NCBI RefSeq assembly: GCF_013364235.1 | Contig: NZ_CP054919.1 | Span: 3,694,701-3,758,700 of the forward strand | DNA from: Kitasatospora sp. NA04385 | GTDB taxonomy: Bacteria; Actinomycetota; Actinomycetes; Streptomycetales; Streptomycetaceae | Reading direction: 5' to 3' | Length of the DNA stretch: 64,000 bases | In this document: piece after piece, positions 8,521 to 16,153 of the stretch | Position numbering within the stretch: position 1 is the first letter of the stretch | How the letters are laid out: every line of letters starts with the position of its first letter | Translations under genes and position numbers: made by a program | The notes under the pieces: model-generated | The model's database searches: none | What the model was told of the DNA's origin: nothing | The model's input: only the letters and a program-made list of their open reading frames with translations

Positions 8521-9369
8521 TCACCCGCGCCAGAGCCCCTCGACCGCCGCCCCCAGCACGGTGTCCACCTTCCCCAGGTCGAAGACCAGGTCGAAGTGGT
8601 TGCGCCCGCCCACCAGCATCTCGTGCACCGGGACGCCGGCCTCCCGCACCGCCTCCGCGAACTGCGCCTGCTGCCGCCCGAACTCGTCCGTCTCGTGCTC
8701 GCCCAGCGCCAGCACCACCGGCGGCAGCGCCGCCAGCGCCGGTGCCCCGGCGTACAGCGGGCTGAGCCGGCGGGCCCGGTCGGCGTCGAGGCCGAGCGGC
8801 TGGTTGACGTAGCTGAGGGTGACCGGCTCCAGGTCGTAGACGCCGCTGAGCAGCGCGGCCCCGCGGATCCGCCCGCGCAGCCGCTCGTCCAGCAGCGCCG
8901 ACGCCGCCAGGTGGGCCCCGGCGGAGCTGCCGCTGAGCACGATCCGCTCCGGGTCGGCGCCGAGCTCGGCCGCGTGCCCGACCAGCCAGTGCACGGCCGC
9001 GGTGACCTGCTCGACGATCCGCTCGACCGTCCAGTGCGGGGCCAGGCCGTAGCCGACGGCGGCGAACGCGGTGCCGAGCGGGACGAGGTCCAGCGCGGGG
9101 AAGACCGAGTCCTCCTTGCCCAGCTCCTGCCAGAAGCCGCCGTGCACGAAGACGTGCAGCGGCGCGCCCGGCCGGGCGGCGGGGAAGAAGTCGAGCAGTT
9201 CGGGGGCCGCGGGCCCGTAGCGCAGCTCCCGGTGCCCGGGCAGCTCACGGTAGGCGCGGCGGCTCTCGGCGGCGTAGGCGCCGATCTCGGCGTCGAAGTC
9301 GGCGACCCTGCTGCTGGGCGAGTACTCCCGGTCGAGTTCCCGCTGGTCGAAGCCCCGGTAGACCGTCAT
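8521..9369 (-). CDS. Alpha/beta hydrolase, kynurenine-formamidase-like
   Basis: 282 residues from ATG 9369, with GAGGAG upstream. The oxyanion motif HGGFW (76-80) and nucleophile elbow GSSAG (147-151, Ser149) are in place; the acid and His lie in the C-terminal part (GEHETDEF and GRNHFDLV). The N-terminal YRGFDQRELDREYSPSS resembles arylformamidase/esterase enzymes that cleave N-formylkynurenine. No kynurenine-pathway neighbours are present, so the substrate is open. A short gap separates it from the divergent gene at 9464. Confidence 0.8.
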   Translation of the reverse strand: MTVYRGFDQRELDREYSPSSRVADFDAEIGAYAAESRRAYRELPGHRELRYGPAAPELLDFFPAARPGAPLHVFVHGGFWQELGKEDSVFPALDLVPLGTAFAAVGYGLAPHWTVERIVEQVTAAVHWLVGHAAELGADPERIVLSGSSAGAHLAASALLDERLRGRIRGAALLSGVYDLEPVTLSYVNQPLGLDADRARRLSPLYAGAPALAALPPVVLALGEHETDEFGRQQAQFAEAVREAGVPVHEMLVGGRNHFDLVFDLGKVDTVLGAAVEGLWRG

Positions 9370-9463
9370 GGCGCCGCTCTCCTCACCCAACCAGGTATAG
9401 ACCAATACAGGAGCGCACGGTTAGCGTGGTCACTCCCCGTACTTCCTTCTCCGGAGTTGCCCC

Positions 9464-10627
9464 GTGGAGACGTCCGTCCTCGCCTTCGCCACCGACCTGC
9501 TCGACGAAGGGGCCGACACCTTCTTCGGCAACCTTACCGACCGGGCGGGCGTCGGCGGCGTCACGCTCGCGTCCGTCTACCACGAGGCCCGGGACGTCTT
9601 CCCGCACAACCCGCGCCGGGTGCTGCGGTACCTGGAGCCGGGCGCCGCGTACTTCCGGCCCGACCCGGCCCGCTGGGCCGGGCGGCGGCTCGCCCCGCTG
9701 CCCTCCACCGCGATCGGGGAGCGCGACCCGTTCGCCGAGGCCGCCGAGGAGACCCGCCGCCGCGGGCTGAAGCTGCACGCCTGGACGGTCTTCTGCCACA
9801 ACGACCGGCTCGGCTTCGCGCACCCCGACTGCGCGCCCGCCAACGCCTTCGGCGACCGGCACCTGACCGAGCTGTGCCCGGCCAACCCGGAGGTCCGCGA
9901 GTACTGCCGCACCGTGGTCGAGGAGCTGGGCCGCTACGGCGTGGACGCGATCCGCGCCGAGTCGCTGCACTTCCACGGCCTGGCGCACGGCTACCACCAC
10001 GAGCGCTACTTCGAGGAGCTGGGCCCGGTCACCGAGGCCCTGCTGTCGGTCTGCTTCTGCCCGCACTGCCTGGCCGCCGCGAGCGCCGCGGGCGTCCCCG
10101 CCGAGCACGTCCGCGACACCGTCCGCACCGAGCTGCGGGCCCGCCTGGCCGACGAGTCCCGGGCGCTGGCCCCCGCCGCGCTGGACGAGCTGGCGGGCGG
10201 CGCGTTCGCCGCGTACGTCGACGCCTCGGCCCGCACCGTCACCTCGCTGGCCGCCGAGCTGGCCGCCACCGCCGCCGAGCGCGGCATGCGGCTGACCTTC
10301 ATGGACGGCGGCGGCCCCGGCACCGGCTGGCTGTCCGGCATCGACCTGCCCTCGCTGGCGGGCGCCGCCCACCAGATCGAGACCCTCGGCTACGCGAAGA
10401 CCCCCGAGCAGGTCCGCGAGAAGGTCGCCGCCTTCGCCCTGCACGGCGTCCGCCCGCAGGACATGGCGGTGATCCTGCGCCCGATGGCCTCCGACTGCGA
10501 CGGCCCGGCCAACCTCACCGCCAAGATCGAGACCCTGCGCGAACTGGGCGTCCCCGAGGTCGAGTTCTACAACTACGGCCTGATGCGGCTGTCCTCGATG
10601 GACCGGATCGGCCAGGCCCTGCGCTAG
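9464..10627 (+). CDS. Barrel-like protein of unknown function
   Basis: 387 residues from GTG 9464, with CCGGAG upstream. No family is recognised with confidence. The order of motifs suggests a (beta/alpha)8 fold such as glycoside-hydrolase-like proteins: GLKLHAWTVFCHNDR near 105, LCPANPEVREYC near 140, YGVDAIRAESLHFHG near 160, a CFCPHC pair near 195 that could bind metal, and a late MDGGGPGTGW. Conserved His and Glu after predicted strands would be in place for catalysis. No signal peptide is seen. It is divergent from the formamidase-like gene. Confidence 0.6.
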   Translation: METSVLAFATDLLDEGADTFFGNLTDRAGVGGVTLASVYHEARDVFPHNPRRVLRYLEPGAAYFRPDPARWAGRRLAPLPSTAIGERDPFAEAAEETRRRGLKLHAWTVFCHNDRLGFAHPDCAPANAFGDRHLTELCPANPEVREYCRTVVEELGRYGVDAIRAESLHFHGLAHGYHHERYFEELGPVTEALLSVCFCPHCLAAASAAGVPAEHVRDTVRTELRARLADESRALAPAALDELAGGAFAAYVDASARTVTSLAAELAATAAERGMRLTFMDGGGPGTGWLSGIDLPSLAGAAHQIETLGYAKTPEQVREKVAAFALHGVRPQDMAVILRPMASDCDGPANLTAKIETLRELGVPEVEFYNYGLMRLSSMDRIGQALR

Positions 10628-10749
10628 CCCGCGGGCGCCCGGAACGCGCCGTTCGACCCGGTTGCGCCCGATTGGTCCGCACCTTCGGCCAACGCACCGT
10701 TCACCCCCGCCTGCTGCGCCCGGAGCGTCCCGAACGGTAGGCTTTCCGT

Positions 10750-11046
10750 GTGATCTTCAAGCGCATCGGCAACGGACGGCCGTATCCGGATCACGGCCGG
10801 ACCAGCACCCGCCAGTGGGCGGACGTCGCGCCGCGTCCGGTGCGGCTGGACCAGTTGGTGACCACCAAGGGCCAGTTGGACCTGGAGACCCTCCTCGCGG
10901 AGGACTCCACGTTCTACGGGGACTTGTTCGCCCACGTGGTGAAGTGGCGCGGCGACCTGTACCTGGAGGACGGGCTGCACCGCGCCGTCCGGGCCGCCCT
11001 CCAACAGCGGCAGGTCCTGCACGCCCGCGTGCTGGAGATGGACTGA
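10750..11046 (+). CDS. Small ParB-like-fold protein next to LytR_C gene
   Basis: 98 residues from GTG 10750. The C-terminal segment VKWRGDLYLEDGLHRAVRAALQQ resembles the DGxHR signature of the ParB/sulfiredoxin-like fold, and RLDQLVTTKG fits an early strand-helix of the same fold. I recall highly similar small proteins at this place in Streptomyces genomes, sometimes labelled antitoxin-like, but no toxin partner is adjacent. Role unknown; nucleotide or DNA binding is only suggested by the fold. The LytR_C gene follows after about 200 bases. Confidence 0.65.
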   Translation: MIFKRIGNGRPYPDHGRTSTRQWADVAPRPVRLDQLVTTKGQLDLETLLAEDSTFYGDLFAHVVKWRGDLYLEDGLHRAVRAALQQRQVLHARVLEMD

Positions 11047-11251
11047 TCCGAAGTCATCCGGACGGGGGGCGCAACCGGCGGCGGTGCCGGTACGTCCTTT
11101 CGAGTGCCGTCGTCCCCCGGATGATGATCATTTAGTACCTGCGCACCCGTTGTCGGATTAGTCTGCTGACTACAGCGGTCACGCGGGCCGTTCCCCACGG
11201 CCGCACCGCGGTCACCGACACCCCACCCTGGCACCTAGGGGGAGACAGACC

Positions 11252-11956
11252 ATGAGCATGTTGACTCCCCGGGGCTTGAAGGGGAAGCAGTACCGCGTCA
11301 CCGGCAACGCCTACCCCCGGCTCGGCCGACCCACCCGCCGCGGCCGGAAGGTCGCCCTCGGCCTGGGCGGCGTCCTGGTCCTGGGCCTGGTCTCGGTCGG
11401 CGGCGTCCAGCTGTACGACGTCTTCACCGGCAAGCACAAGGGCGCCACCGCCCAGGCCTGCGCGCCCGCCTCCGGCAAACCGCTCGCCGCCCCGGAGGGC
11501 TCCCCCTCGGCCGGCGCCCCGGCCTCCCCGGCGGCCGGCGCGCCCGCGTCCGGCGCCCCGGCGCCCGTGCCCAGCGACACCGCGGTGCCGCAGCCCGCCG
11601 CGGTCAAGGTGAACGTCTACAACGCCACCGACAAGTCCGGCCTGGCCGCCCGCACCGCCGACGAGCTGCGCAAGCGCGGCTTCGTGGTCGACAAGGTCGG
11701 CAACGCGCCCGCCGCGCTCGACAAGAAGGTCCCCGGCACCGCGCAGATCCTCAGCGGCCCCGGCGGCCTCGGCGCGGCCACCCTGCTGGTCTCCCAGGTC
11801 GCCGCCGCGACCTCCACCGAGGACGGCCGCACCGACGCCACCGTCGACTTCGTCATCGGCGACACCTTCAACGCCCTCTCCGACCCCGCCCAGGCCGCCG
11901 CGGCGCTCGCCGAGCTCACCAAGCCCTCCCCCACCCCGGAGCCCGGCCACTGCTGA
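11252..11956 (+). CDS. Membrane protein with extracytoplasmic LytR_C domain
   Basis: 234 residues from ATG 11252, after AGGGGGAGA. One N-terminal membrane segment (about residues 34-52) is followed by a Pro/Ala/Ser linker (75-120) and a LytR_C domain: VNVYNATDKSGLAARTADELRKRGF near 128, and FVIGDTFNAL near 203. LytR_C domains occur at the end of cell-wall glycopolymer transferases; here the catalytic LytR-CpsA-Psr part is absent, so this is a stand-alone accessory protein facing the wall. It converges on upp, and both genes share a 22-bp hairpin terminator. Confidence 0.85.
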   Translation: MSMLTPRGLKGKQYRVTGNAYPRLGRPTRRGRKVALGLGGVLVLGLVSVGGVQLYDVFTGKHKGATAQACAPASGKPLAAPEGSPSAGAPASPAAGAPASGAPAPVPSDTAVPQPAAVKVNVYNATDKSGLAARTADELRKRGFVVDKVGNAPAALDKKVPGTAQILSGPGGLGAATLLVSQVAAATSTEDGRTDATVDFVIGDTFNALSDPAQAAAALAELTKPSPTPEPGHC

Positions 11957-11988
11957 GCCCACCGGGCCCGGCGGATCGCCCCACGCAC

Positions 11989-12036
11989 ACGGCGGGGTCC
12001 GGTCGGCGGCACCCGCCGCCGACCGGACCCCGCCGT
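11989..12036. terminator. Bidirectional terminator between LytR_C gene and upp
   Basis: Perfect 22-bp inverted repeat (11989-12010 and 12015-12036; inner part GGTCGGCGGC / GCCGCCGACC) with an ACCC loop, centred between two convergent genes. Confidence 0.85.
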
Positions 12037-12060
12037 CCGTCACTTTCCGCGCGGCCCGGC

Positions 12061-12696
12061 TCAGCCCGCCGTGCCGTACAGCCGGTCGCCCGCGTCGCCC
12101 AGGCCGGGCACGATGTAGCCGTGCTCGTTGAGCCGCTCGTCGACCGCGGCGGTGACCACCGTGACCGGACGGCCCGCCAGCTCGCGCTCCATCACCTCGA
12201 CGCCCTCGGGCGCGGCCAGCAGCACCACCGCGGTGACGTCGGTGGCCCCGCGCTCCAGCAGCATCCGGATCGCCGCGACCAGGGTGCCGCCGGTGGCCAG
12301 CATCGGGTCCAGGACGTAGATCTGCCGCCCGGAGAGGTCGTCCGGCATCCGGGTCGCGTAGGTGGACGCCTCCAGCGTCTCCTCGTTGCGGACCATGCCG
12401 AGGAAGCCGACCTCCGCGGTCGGCAGCAGCCGGGTCATGCCGTCCAGCATGCCCAGGCCGGCCCGGAGGATCGGGACGACCAGCGGGCGCGGGTAGGACA
12501 GCCGGGTGCCCCGGGTGACGGCGACGGGCGTGGTGATCTCGACCGTGTCGGTGCGGACGTCCCTGGTCGCCTCGTACGCGAGCAGGGTCACCAGCTCGTC
12601 GGTGAGCCGACGGAAGGTCGGCGAGTCCGTGCGCTCGTCGCGCAGGGTGGACAGCTTGTGGGCGACCAGCGGGTGGTCGACGACGTGGAGACGCAT
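12061..12696 (-). CDS. upp: Uracil phosphoribosyltransferase
   Basis: 211 residues from ATG 12696, the normal size for Upp. It converts uracil plus PRPP to UMP in pyrimidine salvage. Family motifs are clear: [18 protein letters not shown] (about 75-92), MVRNEETLE, the PRPP loop [10 protein letters not shown] (about 131-140) and the uracil-binding C terminus [19 protein letters not shown]. Cytoplasmic. It is convergent with the LytR_C gene across a strong shared terminator. Confidence 0.95.
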   Translation of the reverse strand: MRLHVVDHPLVAHKLSTLRDERTDSPTFRRLTDELVTLLAYEATRDVRTDTVEITTPVAVTRGTRLSYPRPLVVPILRAGLGMLDGMTRLLPTAEVGFLGMVRNEETLEASTYATRMPDDLSGRQIYVLDPMLATGGTLVAAIRMLLERGATDVTAVVLLAAPEGVEVMERELAGRPVTVVTAAVDERLNEHGYIVPGLGDAGDRLYGTAG

Positions 12697-12852
12697 GGGA
12701 CCAACGGTAACGGCCACCGGCACGTGTGTACGACTCCGTACGAACCGGGACGACCGGGGCGGCCCGCCGGACCGCTCCGGGAATCCCGCGAATCTCGGAA
12801 GTCGGGCCGCTCCTGTGGTATCCCCGAGGCCGATCTGGGAAAGTCGGAACCT

Positions 12853-13101
12853 ATGAAGAGCAACCCGACGCGGGCGACCACCGCCGGCGCGGGCGGGTCC
12901 GGCTCGACAGACGAGTCCCGTCCGACGTCAGAGACCGACGCGGAGACCGACGCGGAGACCGACGCGGAGCGGCGCAAGCGCCGGGCCGTGTTCCTCCGCG
13001 AGCTGGCCGAGGCCAGGGAGCTGCGGGCCCGGGTGCAGCCGAGACGGACCAAGGAGCGCCGGATGCGCGAGGCCTTGCGGATGCGAACCTTCCGGATCTG
13101 A
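12853..13101 (+). CDS. Small charged hypothetical protein
   Basis: 82 residues from ATG 12853. The first half is acidic and Ser/Thr-rich and holds three tandem TDAE units encoded by an exact 12-bp DNA repeat (GACGCGGAGACC). The second half is strongly basic and helical ([22 protein letters not shown], then [19 protein letters not shown]). The basic helical tail looks like a small nucleic-acid-binding protein, as seen in other streptomycetes, but function is unknown. It is divergent from upp with about 155 bases between starts. Confidence 0.6.
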   Translation: MKSNPTRATTAGAGGSGSTDESRPTSETDAETDAETDAERRKRRAVFLRELAEARELRARVQPRRTKERRMREALRMRTFRI

Positions 13102-13408
13102 CCGCGCCGATCCGATCCGGCCGCCTCCCGCGGGCCGCGCCCCGCACCGGAGTTGCGCCCCCGCGGGCGCCCCGGCGCCCCCGCCGCAAGCCCTCCGACG
13201 GTCAAGATCCGTGCCCGGAGCGGCCGGAAGCCGACCTTTCCGACACGACCTGCGAAGACGCGCTGCCGAACACCCCCCGCAGCGGCGGGCTTTCTGTCAC
13301 GATGCGGTGGGACGGTCCGAACAGCGGACCGCCCTCTGGCGCGGGGGCGGCCGGACCGCACCCGCCCGAGATCGCCGACAGCCGAGACCAATCTTGGGAG
13401 TGTCCCTG
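13102..13408. other. Intergenic region without gene
   Basis: About 300 bases of GC-rich sequence between the small charged protein and the tadA-partner gene. No convincing start with ribosome-binding site, hairpin or promoter hexamers were found. The promoter for the downstream pair is presumably in its last 100 bases. Confidence 0.5.
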
Positions 13409-13969
13409 GTGGCGTACTTCGCTGCAGTGCTTGCTCGCACCGGTGCCGGGTGGGATGTGAGCGAGACGGAACTCGACGACGTAGAGACCCTGGCCGACCT
13501 GACCGACCTGGCCCGCGAGGCGGCCGAGGACGAGGACACCGTGCTGGTCTTCATCGAGCAGGAGGACGCCTGGTTCGCCGTCCTGCGCATCGACGGTGAG
13601 GACGACCCGCGGATCTTCGTCTCCGACGCGGCCGCCGCGGCGCGCAGCTCGTACGGCGCGGTGCTCACCGACGAGTTGATCGAACAGGACGGGGAGGCGG
13701 ACTTCGACGACCTCGACGGGCTGGTGGCCGGCCTCGACGAGGAGGACGGCGCGGTCGCCGAGGACGCCGACGAGGACGACGAGGAGCCGGCGGGCGGACG
13801 GGGCGCGAACCCGGTCGGGCCGATCGGCGACTCCGAGCTGCTGACCGAGTTCGGGATGACCGCGACCGACCTGCTGGAGCTGGCCGGCGAGGGCGCGGCG
13901 CCCGGCGACGCGCTCGGCGAGATCGCCGAGGCGCTCGGCTGCGGCGAGGTCCTGGAGGCCGTTCGGTAG
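13409..13969 (+). CDS. tRNA adenosine deaminase-associated protein
   Basis: 186 residues. GTG 13409 was chosen because GGGAG lies 8 bases upstream and it yields MAYFAAVLARTGAGW, the usual start of the family; the frame is open above it. The protein is very acidic (an Asp/Glu run around residues 110-135) with a C-terminal helical bundle (SELLTEFGMTATDLLELAGEG). In streptomycetes this family is found directly before tadA, as here (12 bases to the first tadA start), and is named for that link; a biochemical role is not established. Confidence 0.82.
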   Translation: MAYFAAVLARTGAGWDVSETELDDVETLADLTDLAREAAEDEDTVLVFIEQEDAWFAVLRIDGEDDPRIFVSDAAAAARSSYGAVLTDELIEQDGEADFDDLDGLVAGLDEEDGAVAEDADEDDEEPAGGRGANPVGPIGDSELLTEFGMTATDLLELAGEGAAPGDALGEIAEALGCGEVLEAVR

Positions 13970-13998
13970 CGGCGGGCCCGGTGCCCGACACTGGGTCC

Positions 13999-14586
13999 AT
14001 GCAGCCCGTCCCCCTCCCCCCCGACACCCGGGGCGAACGGCCGCGGATCGCTCCGCTGCCCGCCCCCGAACGCCCCGATCCGGTCCGCGACCGGTGGCGG
14101 GACCGGATGCGCCTCGCGATCGAGGAGGCCGCCCTGGCCACCGCCACCGGAGACGTCCCGGTCGGGGCGTTCGTCCTCGGGCCGGACGGCACGGTGCTCG
14201 GCCGGGGCCACAACGTCCGCGAGGCGGTGGGCGATCCGACCGGCCACGCCGAGGTGGTGGCCATCCGCCGGGCCGCGCGGGCGCTGAACGGAGCCGCGCG
14301 GAGCGCGTCCGACGAGGACGGCGGGCGGCGGGGGGGCGAGTGGCGGCTGAGCGGCTGCACCCTGGTCGTCACCCTGGAGCCCTGCACCATGTGCGCGGGC
14401 GCGATCGTGCTCTCCCGGCTCGCCCGGGTCATCTTCGGCGCGTACGACCCCAAGGCCGGCGCGGCCGGCTCGCTCTTCGACGTGGTCCGCGACAACCGGC
14501 TCAACCACCGCCCCGAGGTGGTCGGCGGCGTCCTCGCCGAGGAGTGCACCGCCCAACTGCTGGCCTTCTTCGACACCCAGCGCTGA
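13999..14586 (+). CDS. tadA: tRNA-specific adenosine-34 deaminase
   Basis: 195 residues from ATG 13999; GTG 13981 and ATG 14107 are alternative starts, and the last would give the standard 159-residue core. It converts A34 to inosine in tRNA-Arg(ACG), a tRNA encoded twice in this window. The deaminase zinc site is complete: HAEVVAIR (His and the proton-shuttling Glu) and PCTMCAGA. An Arg/Gly/Asp-rich insertion (about 98-115) separates them, longer than in E. coli TadA. It is co-transcribed with the acidic partner upstream; tRNA-Ser(CGA) follows. Confidence 0.93.
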   Translation: MQPVPLPPDTRGERPRIAPLPAPERPDPVRDRWRDRMRLAIEEAALATATGDVPVGAFVLGPDGTVLGRGHNVREAVGDPTGHAEVVAIRRAARALNGAARSASDEDGGRRGGEWRLSGCTLVVTLEPCTMCAGAIVLSRLARVIFGAYDPKAGAAGSLFDVVRDNRLNHRPEVVGGVLAEECTAQLLAFFDTQR

Positions 14587-14639
14587 CCGCCCCCGGAACG
14601 GATTTCGTCCGCTCCCCGCGATCCGGTAGAGTTCCCCTC

Positions 14640-14726
14640 GGTAGCGTGTCCGAGCGGCCAAAGGAGCACGCCTCGAAAGCGTGTGTGGGGGCAACTCCAC
14701 CGTGGGTTCGAATCCCACCGCTACCG
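14640..14726 (+). tRNA. tRNA-Ser (anticodon CGA)
   Basis: Acceptor stem GGTAGCG pairs with CGCTACC; T arm GTGGGTTCGAATCCCAC; a long variable arm typical of serine tRNA; anticodon loop CTCGAAA gives CGA. Length 87, and CCA is encoded next (14727-14729). Confidence 0.95.
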
Positions 14727-14731
14727 CCACT

Positions 14732-14766
14732 CGAAGGGCCCGACCGGTCTCCGGTCGGGCCCTTCG
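14732..14766 (+). terminator. Terminator of tRNA-Ser(CGA)
   Basis: Perfect 16-bp stem CGAAGGGCCCGACCGG / CCGGTCGGGCCCTTCG with a TCT loop, starting right after the encoded CCA. Confidence 0.85.
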
Positions 14767-14902
14767 GCGTTCCCGGCCGCGTTCCGGATCTTCCCGCCCC
14801 GAAGCGGACAAACCGGCCCTGAGCTGGGATTTTACCTGGCTTTGGATCGGCGCGGGGCGCTACTGTGCGGGCTCCTCCACCACCGGAACCGGGAGTTCAC
14901 CC

Positions 14903-15571
14903 ATGGCGTCGCCAGCCGTCTACAGGTCGCCGAGCGGCCTGGCCACCGCGTCCGTGCTGCTGCTCGGCCTGAACGGGGCGGCGTCCCTCGCCTCGGTGCC
15001 CGTGATGCTGCGCCTGTACACGGCGGAGCCGGGCGACGACATCACGTCGCTGGTGGACTTCTTCGGGACGGACGCCGCGCGCAACGCCGGGCTGCTGCTG
15101 TCGGCGGCCACCGCGGTGGTGTTCGTCCTGTGGCTGTACCGGGTGCGGGTGAACGCCGAGGTGATCCACCCGCACGGGCGGCAGTACGCGCGCGGGTGGG
15201 CGGTCGGCGGCTGGGTCGTCCCGCTGGTGAACCTCTGGTTCCCGTGGCGGATCACCAACGACGTCTGGCGGGCCAGCGGCCCGCCCGGCGAGCACGGCGC
15301 GCCGCGGCCCGCCCCGGCCGGGCTGGTGCACGCCTGGTGGGCCACCCTGGTGCTGGGCAAGCTGCTGGCCCTCCTCGGCACCCGGAGCATGGACTCCGGG
15401 GCCGCCCGGCACGACGTCGACTCGTACCGGCAGGCCGTGTCCCTGCTGATCGCCTCCGAGCTGCTCGTCGCCGCCGCGGCGGTGCTCGCGGTGCTGGTGG
15501 TCCGCCGCCTGACGGCCATGCAGGAGGAGCACGCCGCCCGGGCCCGCGCGGCCTGGACGCCCGCCGCCTGA
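14903..15571 (+). CDS. DUF4328 membrane protein
   Basis: 222 residues from ATG 14903, with GGGAG 7 bases upstream. Four hydrophobic segments lie near residues 12-35, 62-82, 150-165 and 185-205. The signature RVNAEVIHPHGRQYARGWAVGGWVVPLVNLWFPWRI in the middle is diagnostic of DUF4328. The family sits in the membrane and its role is unknown; some members are fused to protein kinases or zinc ribbons, but this one is stand-alone. It is separated from the NACHT pair downstream by about 130 bases. Confidence 0.82.
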   Translation: MASPAVYRSPSGLATASVLLLGLNGAASLASVPVMLRLYTAEPGDDITSLVDFFGTDAARNAGLLLSAATAVVFVLWLYRVRVNAEVIHPHGRQYARGWAVGGWVVPLVNLWFPWRITNDVWRASGPPGEHGAPRPAPAGLVHAWWATLVLGKLLALLGTRSMDSGAARHDVDSYRQAVSLLIASELLVAAAAVLAVLVVRRLTAMQEEHAARARAAWTPAA

Positions 15572-15703
15572 CCCGTTCGCCCCCCGCCTCCCCGGCCGGT
15601 GCTCCGCCGGCCGCCCCCGCGCGGCGGGCGAGCCCCGGGCGCCCGCCCGCTTCGCGCGCCCATCTGCGGTTGGCGGTGGGCGAGTTGAGGGGATGATGCC
15701 CGC

Positions 15704-16153
15704 ATGGGGAGTGCGCGGTGGCGGATGCTGGTGTGGGTGGGGGCCGGGGTCTCGGTGGCGGGGCTCGCGGTGTTCCTGTGGGCGGAGGGCCTGGACCGGG
15801 CCAACCAGTGGGCGGGCGTACTGGGCCTGTTCGTCGGGGTGGCGGGCCTGGTGCTGACCCTCGCGGGCGGGACCGGCGGCCGTTCCGGCGGCCAGTCGGC
15901 GGACGGGGCGGCGGCCGGCGGCTCGGTGCGCCTGGTGCGCGGCGTGCAGGGCGACGTGGTGATCGACGCCCCGTCCGCCCCCGGCCCCGTCCCGGAGGCG
16001 GCGCCGGACCCCGTCCCGGGTGCCGCGCCGCCCGCCGGGGGGCTGTCGGCCCGGAACGTCCGCGCGGGCGGGGACGTGGAGCTGGTGGACGGTGTGGAGG
16101 GCTCGGTGCGCTTCGGCGGGCCGCGGCCTACCGACGGGCGGCCGCGGCCGTGA
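15704..16153 (+). CDS. Membrane partner of NACHT protein
   Basis: 149 residues from ATG 15704. Two membrane segments (about 8-27 and 37-54) are followed by an extramembrane tail with two short repeated valine-rich elements: GSVRLVRGVQGDVVID (about 73-88) and RAGGDVELVDGVEGSVRFG (about 121-139), joined by a Pro/Ala linker. A related element recurs at the N terminus of the next gene product. The stop overlaps the start of the NACHT gene by 4 bases (GTGA), so the two are co-translated. No known family is recognised; a membrane anchor, sensor or effector for the ATPase is the natural inference. Confidence 0.7.
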   Translation: MGSARWRMLVWVGAGVSVAGLAVFLWAEGLDRANQWAGVLGLFVGVAGLVLTLAGGTGGRSGGQSADGAAAGGSVRLVRGVQGDVVIDAPSAPGPVPEAAPDPVPGAAPPAGGLSARNVRAGGDVELVDGVEGSVRFGGPRPTDGRPRP

